DNA from: Carnobacterium alterfunditum DSM 5972
Lineage (GTDB): Bacteria; Bacillota; Bacilli; Lactobacillales; Carnobacteriaceae
Length of the DNA: 64,000 nucleotides
Reading direction: 5' to 3'
Assembly: GCF_000744115.1 (NCBI RefSeq)
Contig: NZ_JQLG01000004.1
Span: forward strand, 744,001-808,000
Below, piece by piece: positions 9,315 through 17,586 of the stretch. Position 1 is the first letter of the stretch; every line of letters begins with the position of its first letter. The notes beneath the pieces are model-generated. The model did not search any database, was not told the DNA's origin, and worked only from the letters and a program-made list of their open reading frames with translations. A program made the translations under genes and the position numbers.

Positions 9315-9674
9315 TTATTTTAAAACGGCAATAGCTTCAATTTCGATCATAGCATTCTTTGGAAGCTTCGAAACTTCAAAAGCAGTACGCGTTGGATAAG
9401 GTTCTTCAAAAAATTCTGCAAATAATCTATTTACTTCATCAAAATTGGACAAATCTTTCAATAGAACCGTTGTTTTAATAATATCTTTCATTTTCAAATT
9501 CTCTTTTTCTAAGATAGATTGAATATTCATTAGCGATCTCTTACATTGTTCTGTAAATGTATCTTCTAGTTCATTTGTTTCAGGATTTATAGGTAATTGC
9601 CCTGATGTAAAAAGAAGGCTACCTGCTTTTCGGTATGGAGAATAAGGACCAATAGCTTGTGGTACATTGTACAT
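9315..9674 (-). CDS. ridA: RidA-family reactive imine deaminase
   Basis: A 119-residue RidA/YjgF/UK114 protein with GPYSP at the N-terminus, FTSGQLPINP, the conserved arginine in YPTRTAFEV and the terminal IEIEAIAV stretch. RidA trimers hydrolyse 2-aminoacrylate and other enamines or imines released by PLP enzymes. It is the first gene of the operon with the membrane carrier and dsdA, the expected place for detoxifying the aminoacrylate made by D-serine dehydratase. The start is supported by AAGGAGGTGACATAAT. A strong minus-strand promoter lies at 9705-9733. Confidence 0.92.
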   Translation of the reverse strand: MYNVPQAIGPYSPYRKAGSLLFTSGQLPINPETNELEDTFTEQCKRSLMNIQSILEKENLKMKDIIKTTVLLKDLSNFDEVNRLFAEFFEEPYPTRTAFEVSKLPKNAMIEIEAIAVLK

Positions 9675-9704
9675 ATTATGTCACCTCCTTGTATTTATAT
9701 TTTC

Positions 9705-9733
9705 ACTATACCCCGAAAAGAAAACGGTGTCAA
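9705..9733 (-). promoter_or_regulatory. Promoter of the ridA-carrier-dsdA operon
   Basis: Minus strand -35 TTGACA (9728-9733), 17-base spacer, -10 TATAGT (9705-9710), about 30 bases upstream of ridA. It is close to a consensus sigma-A promoter and sits in the divergent region shared with the regulator gene. Confidence 0.75.
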
Positions 9734-9812
9734 TAACTTTTTATTATCATTTAAATAAATTATAATCAATGTTAAAATATAAAGTTAAGATACACATTTT
9801 TTATCATTGTGG

Positions 9813-9818
9813 TATAAT
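9813..9818 (+). promoter_or_regulatory. -10 box of the YheO/DauR-like regulator gene
   Basis: TATAAT preceded by TGG, an extended -10, 51 bases before the regulator start. A -35 element is weak (TACACA, 16 bases upstream). The two divergent promoters are close enough for one regulator to control both. Confidence 0.55.
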
Positions 9819-9869
9819 CTTTGTAACTTACTTACATAATTACATGGAGGAAAAAGGAGGTCTTGTAAA

Positions 9870-10574
9870 ATGAAAGAAGAGATATTTGATCAATACGAGA
9901 ATTTAGTTTATTTTTTAGGTAAAACATTAGGTACTAATTATGAAATTGTGTTTCATTTGATTGAAGAAGACCATTCTTATATTGCTGCAATTGCAAATAA
10001 CTCTATCAGTGGAAGAACAAAAAATTCTCCGCTTACTGGTTTTGCCTTAGAACTTATGAAGAAAAAAGAATACTTGAAAAGTGATTACGTAACGAATTAT
10101 AAAGCGAAATCAAGTGGGGTAAATCACATTCAAGGCTCTACTTTTTTTATTAAAGATAATCAGGGTAATTTGGACGGTATGCTTTGCATCAATACAGATT
10201 ATACAAAATACAAAAATATTGCTAATGACATTCTTCAGCTCATAAATATAACAAATGATGACTCAGATAGTCAAAACAATACAGTAAAATCCAATCAGCT
10301 ATCCTCAAGTGCCGCTCAGGAAAATGGCGATGAATTTGTAGAAGTCCTTTCCAGCAATATAAAAGACATTATTTTTGAGGTTATTGGTCCTGGTGTTTTG
10401 AATGAGAACTTTTTATTGAATCAAGATGCAAAAATCCATATCGTGGAACAGTTAGAAAAGAAAGGTATCTTCCAACTAAAAGGGGCTGTTTCACAGGTAG
10501 CAGAAGTTTTAAATGTGTCAGAACCAAGCGTTTATCGTTATTTAAAGATTATTACAAAAGCGAATCAAGTTTAG
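9870..10574 (+). CDS. YheO/DauR-like PAS-HTH transcriptional regulator
   Basis: A 234-residue protein with an N-terminal PAS_6 (YheO-like) ligand domain (about 5-120: a YFLGKTLGTNYEIVFH-type start and FFIKDNQGNLDGMLCIN) and a C-terminal helix-turn-helix (about 170-232: KGIFQLKGAVSQVAEVL then SEPSVYRYLK). This is the architecture of DauR, the D-arginine catabolism regulator. It is divergent from the D-serine operon, so it most likely senses a D-amino acid or its product and controls dsdA; that is inference from context. Start ATG has AAAGGAGG ten bases upstream. Confidence 0.85.
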   Translation: MKEEIFDQYENLVYFLGKTLGTNYEIVFHLIEEDHSYIAAIANNSISGRTKNSPLTGFALELMKKKEYLKSDYVTNYKAKSSGVNHIQGSTFFIKDNQGNLDGMLCINTDYTKYKNIANDILQLINITNDDSDSQNNTVKSNQLSSSAAQENGDEFVEVLSSNIKDIIFEVIGPGVLNENFLLNQDAKIHIVEQLEKKGIFQLKGAVSQVAEVLNVSEPSVYRYLKIITKANQV

Positions 10575-10654
10575 AGTGCTGTTAACAGACCCTCGTTGAC
10601 CAAATTGCTTATCACCTTTGGTTTAATGTCCAAAATAATTTTGCTTAAAAAAGA

Positions 10655-10698
10655 AATCAAACAGGCTAAGTTCTCTAAAGAACTTAGCCTGTTTGATT
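10655..10698. terminator. Bidirectional terminator between regulator gene and sngC
   Basis: A perfect 20-base stem (10655-10674 with 10679-10698) and a four-base CTAA loop. On plus it is followed by GTTTTTTCT, and on minus by TTTCTTTTTT, so it can end both convergent transcripts. Confidence 0.9.
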
Positions 10699-10754
10699 GT
10701 TTTTTCTATCCTTCTTGCTTACCGATCCACACTCTAAGCCTAATACATCAGAAG

Positions 10755-12866
10755 CTAGAACTCAGCTTGATGCTCAGTACCTTTCACGTCTCCTATAGAA
10801 AAAAAGTTAGTCAAAATCCACTTTATTTTCAATGATTTAGGTACCAACTGCATAAATTTTTGATGGGCCGTTAATTCTTCAATCGTCTTTTCATTTTTTT
10901 CTAGATATATCGCGACCCTTTCTAACGAATCTTCTTTCCCGTTAAGTCGTTCAATCATTTTTTTTATATTAGGACCTGTGATCAAAGAATATTTGTCATA
11001 CAATTGGTATGTTTCTCCCTCTTCTGCAACACTCTTGATAAGAAGCAACAATGCGATATTGAATCGCGTTCCTTTGAAAGTCACGATCCCTATATTCGAT
11101 TGTTTATCCTCATACCAATAATTTCCTACATCGTAGACCAAAGCACTCTTCAAATACTCAAAATCGTCTGTGATTTTCTCATTGTGCAAGGTCAAATAAT
11201 TTTCATTTTTCAACAGTAATTCCATATTTTCTCGCACTTCATTGGAAACAAATCCTGCATCACTGATAAATTTTGGGGCCTTTCCTTCTGTTGTCTTTTC
11301 GACCATAATACGTTTTGCTTTGATATCGATATCTTTCACGTTCCATACCCTGCCTGCCAACAAAATTTTACTTTCGATTTGAATGTCAGGTGTAAACGGT
11401 AGACTACCGATACGCTCATGCTGGTAATGAACGGAAAAGTCACTAGTTGTAAGAAACATGGCGTAGAAATCTCTGGAGTTCAGCAACTTCTCCCCTTCCA
11501 AACCCACAATTGCTTCTTCACCTATGATCTCAATGAATTCTTTTTCTACCATATGATCAATCAATATTGCTAAATCTGTATCTGGAATTTCTGTCCATAC
11601 TGGAAACTCTTTGTTCATTCGCATCAGCTTTTCCATTGGTATACTTGTCTTTTGGAAAAGAATGGCCATCATTTGATGTGCCATAGCATTGTAAGGTACT
11701 TCTACCATTTGCATAGCATCCATTTCTTTTCTTTCCAGTAAATCCAACGCTGAATATGTCTGGAGCATTTCCCAAGGGTCATCCTCCACAATATGCAAGA
11801 TGCTTTGGTGGGTCCTGCGACCACTGCGTCCTAAGCGTTGGCTGAGAGAGGAAGTGGACGGAGGTGCCCCATATTGTACTACACTATCTACTGATCCTAT
11901 GTCGATACCCAATTCTAATGTCGAGGTACAAGTGATCGTAAATAGATCTCTTTCGTTGTTTTTTGCAAAAAATTCGACCTCTTCACGTAATGCCTTGTCC
12001 ACTGATGAATGATGAGCAAAATACCGAATAGGTCTATGCTCTTTTAGTGCCATTTTTTCCAATTTATGAGTAATTTCTTCTACCTTGTTCCTTGAATTTG
12101 GGAATACTAACATCGTTTCTTTTTGGGAATACTGATAAATTGCCGCTAAAGAATTTCTTGAAATAAATGGCCCTGTTTCGCCACTTGTGTAGTCTATTGT
12201 AACAAGCAAGTCATTTTTATCATGATCTACGAGGATATCCGTATCTCGATTGCTCCCAAAGAATGCTTTTGCGTGACCAAAATCTGTCTTGCTTAAGGTC
12301 GCACTCATTGCAATGAATCTCGGAGCCTGCATGAATTGGCTGATCCGTTGTATCAGGGATTGAAGATGGATCCCACGTTCTGTTCCTAGAAAACTATGCA
12401 GTTCATCAATGATGATCCACTCTACCCCTTTAAATAAGTGCTCCGCTTCGCCTGGGCGGTTCACCAGCATGCCTTCAATTGATTCAGGCGTGATCAACAA
12501 GATTCCTTTTGGTTGTTTCACGATTTTTCTTTTCTCTGCTTGGGATGCCTCACCATGCCACCTGGTAATTGGGACGTCCAAATATTGACATAGCTCATTA
12601 ATGCGTTGAAATTGATCATTTATCAAGGCTTTTAAAGGTGAGATATACAAGATTTTAAGCCCTGTATCCCAGTCTTCCACGCCATTTACTGCCGGAATAA
12701 AAGCCGCTTCTGTTTTTCCTGAAGCGGTTGGTGCAGACAAAATAAGATTATGATTGGTTTGAGCAATCTGTTTGATCGAAGCACTTTGGATTCTAGTTAA
12801 TTTTGACCAGCCTTTATCGTATATATAGTGTTGAATATCCATTTTCAATCTATCAAATGCCTGCAT
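10755..12866 (-). CDS. sngC: Lhr-like superfamily 2 helicase, Shango SngC
   Basis: A 703-residue helicase with all SF2 motifs: Walker A SAPTASGKTE (about residue 44), motif II as DELH (IIIDELHSF, about 152), motif III SAT, and in the second RecA domain TSTLELGIDIG and QRLGRSGRR. The Lhr-like C-terminal region extends to the end. Its ATG overlaps the stop of the ATPase gene by one base. In the three-gene order TerB-domain protein, DUF2791 ATPase, helicase this corresponds to SngC of the Shango anti-phage system; the BREX helicase BrxHI is a relative. It would act on invading nucleic acid in the cytosol, with the mechanism unknown. There is no separate promoter. Confidence 0.85.
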   Translation of the reverse strand: MQAFDRLKMDIQHYIYDKGWSKLTRIQSASIKQIAQTNHNLILSAPTASGKTEAAFIPAVNGVEDWDTGLKILYISPLKALINDQFQRINELCQYLDVPITRWHGEASQAEKRKIVKQPKGILLITPESIEGMLVNRPGEAEHLFKGVEWIIIDELHSFLGTERGIHLQSLIQRISQFMQAPRFIAMSATLSKTDFGHAKAFFGSNRDTDILVDHDKNDLLVTIDYTSGETGPFISRNSLAAIYQYSQKETMLVFPNSRNKVEEITHKLEKMALKEHRPIRYFAHHSSVDKALREEVEFFAKNNERDLFTITCTSTLELGIDIGSVDSVVQYGAPPSTSSLSQRLGRSGRRTHQSILHIVEDDPWEMLQTYSALDLLERKEMDAMQMVEVPYNAMAHQMMAILFQKTSIPMEKLMRMNKEFPVWTEIPDTDLAILIDHMVEKEFIEIIGEEAIVGLEGEKLLNSRDFYAMFLTTSDFSVHYQHERIGSLPFTPDIQIESKILLAGRVWNVKDIDIKAKRIMVEKTTEGKAPKFISDAGFVSNEVRENMELLLKNENYLTLHNEKITDDFEYLKSALVYDVGNYWYEDKQSNIGIVTFKGTRFNIALLLLIKSVAEEGETYQLYDKYSLITGPNIKKMIERLNGKEDSLERVAIYLEKNEKTIEELTAHQKFMQLVPKSLKIKWILTNFFSIGDVKGTEHQAEF

Positions 12867-14194
12867 CAGTAAATCTCTATTTCATCATGGTCATCTGTGT
12901 CTTTCTCCACTAAAAAGGTCTTTCTTCCAAAACGTTCGGCAAGGATCTGACTAAAGGAATAATCTTGATTTTGGCGTAACAAAGATAAGATCTCAATATA
13001 ATCTTTGATTACCGCACGTGGTGTCAAGAATGCCTCAGCTCCTGGGCGATTCAACTGTGCTTCCATGTATTCTTCAATAGCACGATCATCAACGACTAAC
13101 ATTGTTTGATTAGCGCTATTGTATATTTCCAACAATTTTTTCAAAAGAATAAAAATTTCTTCTGGAGTCAGTGGCTTCAAGTCGATAACGGTACTATTTA
13201 CATTGACAAAACCTTTAACTTTCATCAGCTCATTACCAAATCGTGTTTTCAAAGCACCGTAGCTTGCTAACCCTCTTCGCTCATCATAAACTGTGTTTTT
13301 AGTTGCTCCAAAATTGATAAATAAACCTTTTGCTTCATTCGTTTTTGTTTCGTTGTACAAATTGAGGATCATTTCGTAATTTTTTTCTCGTGTCAAAGCT
13401 CGAGGTAATTTGTACAAATTGACGGATTCATCAAAATTGATGACAAATCCCTTATAACCAATTTTTAAAAATAATTCGGCTAAATTTTTCAATGCAATCA
13501 GATAATTTGAATCATTGATAATATTTTTTATGCCTAATTCTTTGGAAGCTTCTGTCTTGGTCGTGATATCCCCGCGGATCCAACGAATAGCCTCAATTTG
13601 AAGAGAAACATTGTCTTCTGCAATCCCTTCAAAATATTTCATCAATGCTTGGCCAAATTCATAGGATAGCCCTGACGAGTAAAAAGAATGCGTTGTTTTC
13701 AAAATAATATTTTCCACTAATTTCCAATTAGACTTTTCCAGCAACGCAGAGACGGCAAGCTCATTTTCTGCAGCAATCTGCTCGAGCAGCCCCTGGATCC
13801 ATTGTTGGACAATTGTTTCGATGGCATTCCCATTGCGATTATTCTTAATCGTTATCTTATTGACGACTTCGTTATAAAGCGCCAGTGCTTTTCCTGATGA
13901 ATCATAAAAACGGCGCGTCGGGGTCAAATCAATTGTGGACACAACAAAGTTCTTTTGCAACGCCAACGATTCAATCGTCCGCAAAACAAAACTTTTACCG
14001 GATCCAAAATCACCCACCCAAAAACGCAAGTCACTCGTGCCCTCTTCTAATTTCTGTAAGGTAGCAATAATTTCCTCGACTTCATTGCTCCTGCCTACCA
14101 ACACATGCTGTACTCCTTTTATAGGAACGACACCTGCTTCTAAAGAGTCAATGATTGCTTGTGCGTCCTTCTTTCTAAGTTTCTTTTCAACCAT
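12866..14194 (-). CDS. sngB: DUF2791 / BrxC-BrxD-type AAA+ ATPase, Shango SngB
   Basis: A 442-residue P-loop ATPase. Walker A GDFGSGKSF is near residue 65, Walker B-like FVINFDESVNLYKL is near 255, and a sensor segment FINFGATKNT follows. It belongs to the BREX-associated ATP-binding (DUF2791) family. Its start overlaps the end of the TerB gene by eight bases and its stop overlaps the helicase start by one. BREX is unlikely as the label because no pglX methylase or pglZ phosphatase is present; the TerB neighbour makes Shango the better match. The ATPase probably couples detection to loading of the helicase (inference). Confidence 0.83.
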   Translation of the reverse strand: MVEKKLRKKDAQAIIDSLEAGVVPIKGVQHVLVGRSNEVEEIIATLQKLEEGTSDLRFWVGDFGSGKSFVLRTIESLALQKNFVVSTIDLTPTRRFYDSSGKALALYNEVVNKITIKNNRNGNAIETIVQQWIQGLLEQIAAENELAVSALLEKSNWKLVENIILKTTHSFYSSGLSYEFGQALMKYFEGIAEDNVSLQIEAIRWIRGDITTKTEASKELGIKNIINDSNYLIALKNLAELFLKIGYKGFVINFDESVNLYKLPRALTREKNYEMILNLYNETKTNEAKGLFINFGATKNTVYDERRGLASYGALKTRFGNELMKVKGFVNVNSTVIDLKPLTPEEIFILLKKLLEIYNSANQTMLVVDDRAIEEYMEAQLNRPGAEAFLTPRAVIKDYIEILSLLRQNQDYSFSQILAERFGRKTFLVEKDTDDHDEIEIY

Positions 14195-15947
14195 CGATCC
14201 ATTCCCTCATTTCTTCGATAAAATCCTCTTCAATGATGACTTGCTGTTGATAAATCGTCAATACTTGATCTTCAAATACGTCGTATAACACGTCATTTAA
14301 TTCATTGAGATAAGCTTGATAGAGCTTTCCTTTATCAGCAGCTTTTTTCTTAAACTCTTCTAAAGACATTCCATTGTTTAATACTAGATTCGTTATGAAT
14401 TCCATCTGCTCTACGGTCTGTGCTATTTCTGATTCATTAGTCTCTTCTAGAGTAGAGACCAGCACAGTATTATCAGGTTTCGTTTGTTCCTCTGCCAATG
14501 ATAGATCCTTGTGTACAAGAATTTTTAAAGCAATATCCGGATCAATTGCTTCTTCGCCCAAATAATCATCGACCATATCAATGATCGTATACAGTGCCGA
14601 ATTGGAAGCAGTGATCAATTCATTGTCCAACTTGATTTTTCTTCGTGCTGGCTGATTTAGCTCCTTCAAAATTATTGGTAATTTTTTATAAACCAAATCT
14701 TGAGCAGCCAGCAATGCTTGATAATCCTCTTGCCGAGTTGAATGAATAAAGCTATTACGTTGCTTTTGCATTTCTTTTGAGAGCGGAAAAGCTCTCTTTT
14801 CCATTAAGAAAATAAATACCCTGTTTTTATCTGGATCAGTACTATTCTTGATCACCTTAATGGCTATCTTCTTCAAATCTGGATCTCTGGCTATCTCCTC
14901 AAGCAACTCACAAACCTTCTCTACGGATTGCTCAATAATAAAATTTGCCGCCTCATTCCACGCCGTCTTATAGACGGTTCTTAAACTTGTTATGGTTGGA
15001 TAATCGAATTTTAAAGTTGTTTTTTGATTTAGATATTCTTCAATTTTTTGTATCGATTCATTTGGCAAATATTTCTGTAGACTTTGCTGACTCTCACTAG
15101 CCGCCGATAAGCGAAATCCTTCAATTTCTTTACGAATGCTATTTTCAGCAAAGAGATAGAGGTCAGCTGATAGATGATTCGTTTCAAGCCAAACACGTGA
15201 ATCTTCCAACGGCAACTGGAAATAGTTCCTGAAATAGTTATTGGGTTTTACTTTCCATCTGATTGTCTCATCTTTTAGATCCTCTAATACAATATGCAAT
15301 AGGTCTGTGTACTTCTCCAAACAAAGTGTCATAAGAGCTGGTACTTCAGTAAACTTGGTGGGTCTTTTCATCAACTTATTGAAATAACTCATCTCAGTAC
15401 TATCAAATACCTGCTCATCTCGCAACTTCCCTGAGGGATCCCACCAGATGATTTTTGTGCCATAGGAGGTCAATCTAAATTGTTCTCTCGTTTCTGCATT
15501 TGGAAAAGGAAGTCCTCCGCGATATTCATCCATTTCTTTTATAAGTAAGAAACGGATATCACTTGATAACATTGATTCCATCATATAAGAAATAAAATCA
15601 GCTGATTCTTTACTCTCTTGTCCATAGAAGGAACATACTAGATTTTTGGCTAGACGGTAAATCTCATCAAAAAGAGATTCACGGTAATAGTAGTACTCCG
15701 ACCTCACATGTTTGATATTTTTATGTTTCTTTTTCAATTCAACATCGATAAAATCACATAATCTATTAAAGAATGCATCAATTTCCTGCTCAACTTGAGG
15801 CGTATGACCAGCATTTATTCTCATATAAGGCGTAATATAGCTTAACCATACTCGCTTTTTCTCTTTTTTAGGTTGTTTTTTTTCTACAATAAGATCTCTT
15901 GGATTGATAAAGGATTCTTCATTATCTACCAGTTCGATAATAGACAT
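14187..15947 (-). CDS. sngA: TerB-N/TerB-C domain protein, Shango SngA
   Basis: A 586-residue protein in this reading, with a TerB_N-like region (about 30-230, rich in Tyr and Trp, containing YYYYRESLFDEIYRLA and IIWWDPSG) and a TerB_C-like C-terminal part with acidic repeats near 480-530. TerB domains are linked to stress and defence loci. It starts the three-gene operon. The annotated ATG at 15947 lacks a Shine-Dalgarno sequence. The frame stays open and coding-like 19 codons upstream to an ATA at 16002-16004 that is seven bases after GAGGG, so the native start was probably there (AUA, or a mutated AUG). The family call rests on domain feel plus synteny. Confidence 0.78.
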   Translation of the reverse strand: MSIIELVDNEESFINPRDLIVEKKQPKKEKKRVWLSYITPYMRINAGHTPQVEQEIDAFFNRLCDFIDVELKKKHKNIKHVRSEYYYYRESLFDEIYRLAKNLVCSFYGQESKESADFISYMMESMLSSDIRFLLIKEMDEYRGGLPFPNAETREQFRLTSYGTKIIWWDPSGKLRDEQVFDSTEMSYFNKLMKRPTKFTEVPALMTLCLEKYTDLLHIVLEDLKDETIRWKVKPNNYFRNYFQLPLEDSRVWLETNHLSADLYLFAENSIRKEIEGFRLSAASESQQSLQKYLPNESIQKIEEYLNQKTTLKFDYPTITSLRTVYKTAWNEAANFIIEQSVEKVCELLEEIARDPDLKKIAIKVIKNSTDPDKNRVFIFLMEKRAFPLSKEMQKQRNSFIHSTRQEDYQALLAAQDLVYKKLPIILKELNQPARRKIKLDNELITASNSALYTIIDMVDDYLGEEAIDPDIALKILVHKDLSLAEEQTKPDNTVLVSTLEETNESEIAQTVEQMEFITNLVLNNGMSLEEFKKKAADKGKLYQAYLNELNDVLYDVFEDQVLTIYQQQVIIEEDFIEEMREWIDG

Positions 15948-16049
15948 TTTTTGTTGTTCGGTTAATTGTTTCTTTTGAAGTAATTTGTTCAGAAATTCAA
16001 ATATTTCAGAGCCCTCATTTCTAAGTTTCTAGACAGAATGTGTGTTCTT

Positions 16050-16078
16050 AGTATACGTCTACTGACAAGTAGATTCAA
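16050..16078 (-). promoter_or_regulatory. Promoter of the Shango-like operon with spacer palindrome
   Basis: Minus strand -35 TTGAAT (16073-16078), 17-base spacer, -10 TATACT (16050-16055). A 6-base inverted repeat TCTACT-N4-AGTAGA (16058-16073) fills the spacer and could be an operator. It lies about 45 bases from the putative ATA start. The rest of 15948-16274 holds the leader and the degV promoter region. Confidence 0.55.
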
Positions 16079-16274
16079 GGATACAAAACCTATATTCAAG
16101 GAACAAACAGCTTTTTTATTGATCTCATAATGAAAAATAGAGAGTGAAATTTTATATGTCCACTGCAATTATCATAAATCAAAAAAAAAAGCTTGATATC
16201 ATTATACCTTCAGCGTTACTTATGATATGATTATCGTAATTATGTATACTAGAAAATATAATCAGGAGGTATTT

Positions 16275-17129
16275 ATGACCAAATTTATTATCACTACCGA
16301 GAGCGGTTCCGACTTATCGCCAGAACTTATCGAACGTTACAACATTTATGTTATTCCAATGCATGTAACAATGGGTTCTGAAACCTTTGACGATGGCAGC
16401 TTTGATGTGGAAGATGTTTATCGTTTTTATGATAAAACTGGGACCCTACCTAAGACTTCTGGCTCTACTCCGCAAGACAATAGTATTGTTTTTGAACGTA
16501 TCGTTGCTAAATATCCTGAAGCACATATTATTCATATCGCTTATTCAGCTGTAACAACTGTTTCCTATAATTCTTGTAACATTGCAGCTCAAGACTTTAA
16601 AAATATTCATCTTGTAGACAGCAAAAACGTTTCAGGTGGTTTGACAGCAGTAGTCGTTGCAACCGCAAAATTCATTGAAAAAAATCCAGACAGTACACCA
16701 GAGGAAATTGTAGCTTTTGTGGAAGATGTTCGCGAACGCACTCGTTTTGTTTTCCTACCTCAGTCGCTTCTTTATCTTAAAGCTGGTGGTCGTGTTTCAA
16801 ACGTAGCTTACCTTGGTGCATCTCTTTTAAACCTTCATCCGACAATTATTCTTAAAGACGGCTATTTAGTTGCATCAAAAAAATACCGTGGCTCATTTGA
16901 ACGCTGTTTAAAAAATACGATCAAAGATTTTTTCAAGAACTATGATATTGATCCAGACACCTTGATTATTGGCGGGACAAAAAGACTTAGTGAAGACCAT
17001 AAAAAACTTGCTGTCTCTTTATTGCAAGAACATGGTTTCGAAAATCCAGCATCATTTACAGCTGGCGCAGTTATTTCAAGCCATGGCGGACCAGGCGCTT
17101 TCGGAATTATTGGGATTGAAAAAAGCTAG
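16275..17129 (+). CDS. DegV family fatty-acid-binding protein
   Basis: A 284-residue DegV protein. The N-terminal domain starts FIITTESGSDLSPE and has the GSTPQDNS loop. The lipid-carboxylate contacts typical of FakB proteins would include the SGS region and the arginine in the C-terminal half (LKAGGRVS). The C-terminus ends SSHGGPGAFGIIG, a DegV hallmark. These proteins present fatty acids to FakA kinase for incorporation into phospholipid. I chose ATG 16275, which follows AGGAGGTATTT; the longer reading from 16227 has no ribosome site. It is monocistronic, with a probable terminator at 17175-17223. Confidence 0.9.
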   Translation: MTKFIITTESGSDLSPELIERYNIYVIPMHVTMGSETFDDGSFDVEDVYRFYDKTGTLPKTSGSTPQDNSIVFERIVAKYPEAHIIHIAYSAVTTVSYNSCNIAAQDFKNIHLVDSKNVSGGLTAVVVATAKFIEKNPDSTPEEIVAFVEDVRERTRFVFLPQSLLYLKAGGRVSNVAYLGASLLNLHPTIILKDGYLVASKKYRGSFERCLKNTIKDFFKNYDIDPDTLIIGGTKRLSEDHKKLAVSLLQEHGFENPASFTAGAVISSHGGPGAFGIIGIEKS

Positions 17130-17174
17130 CCTCTATGAACGAGCACCCTATTAAAATTCATGTACTTATATTTT

Positions 17175-17223
17175 CTGACGTACCCGGATCTAGTATTAGA
17201 GATCTCGATGTGTCAGTTTTTTT
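17175..17223 (+). terminator. Probable terminator after degV
   Basis: Outer arms CTGAC and GTCAG, inner GATCT/AGATC, followed by seven T. The middle of the stem is mismatched, so strength is uncertain. Confidence 0.5.
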
Positions 17224-17385
17224 GTGAGGAGCGACTTTTCGATTGCACAAACTATAAGTCAAGAAACAGCTATAGAAGGTTTATATGACCTTGAAAGTGT
17301 TGCTCAAGAAATGCAGGATGATGGCATGGATTATCTAACTTTGATGCGAAAAAATTTAAAAGCTTTACAGTTAAGTATTCACTAA
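17224..17385 (+). CDS. Short ORF or gene remnant of unknown identity
   Basis: A 53-codon frame opening at GTG 17224 and closing at TAA 17383-17385. The translation is acidic and helical (EGLYDLESVAQEMQDDGM, ending KALQLSIH) and looks like the C-terminal end of a protein rather than noise. There is no convincing ribosome site or promoter, and the GTG overlaps the T tract of the degV terminator. I do not recognise the family; a truncated remnant is more likely than an intact gene. Confidence 0.25.
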   Translation: MRSDFSIAQTISQETAIEGLYDLESVAQEMQDDGMDYLTLMRKNLKALQLSIH

Positions 17386-17586
17386 TTGATGATTGAATTA
17401 CTTTGAACAGCCAAAATTCGCTAGTCTTATTGACAGATCATCTAATTTTTTGTTATTATAACTATTAAATTGATAGCGTTTGGTTTGCTGCCGAGTAAAC
17501 CTAGGATATACGTATTTTCTACTCCGATAGGCCCTGCAGGAGTAGAAGTTGCGTGTATCTTTTTTTATTTTGAGGAGGAGATCATT

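Noticed and set aside
10596-10835. Plus-strand ORF of 79 codons after the YheO/DauR-like gene
   Set aside because: It runs straight through the perfect bidirectional terminator and overlaps the 3' end of the helicase gene; no ribosome site.
12866-14194. BREX system, because the ATPase and helicase resemble BrxD and BrxHI
   Set aside because: No pglX/brxX methylase, pglZ phosphatase or brxC-size ATPase is present; the TerB-domain partner fits Shango instead.
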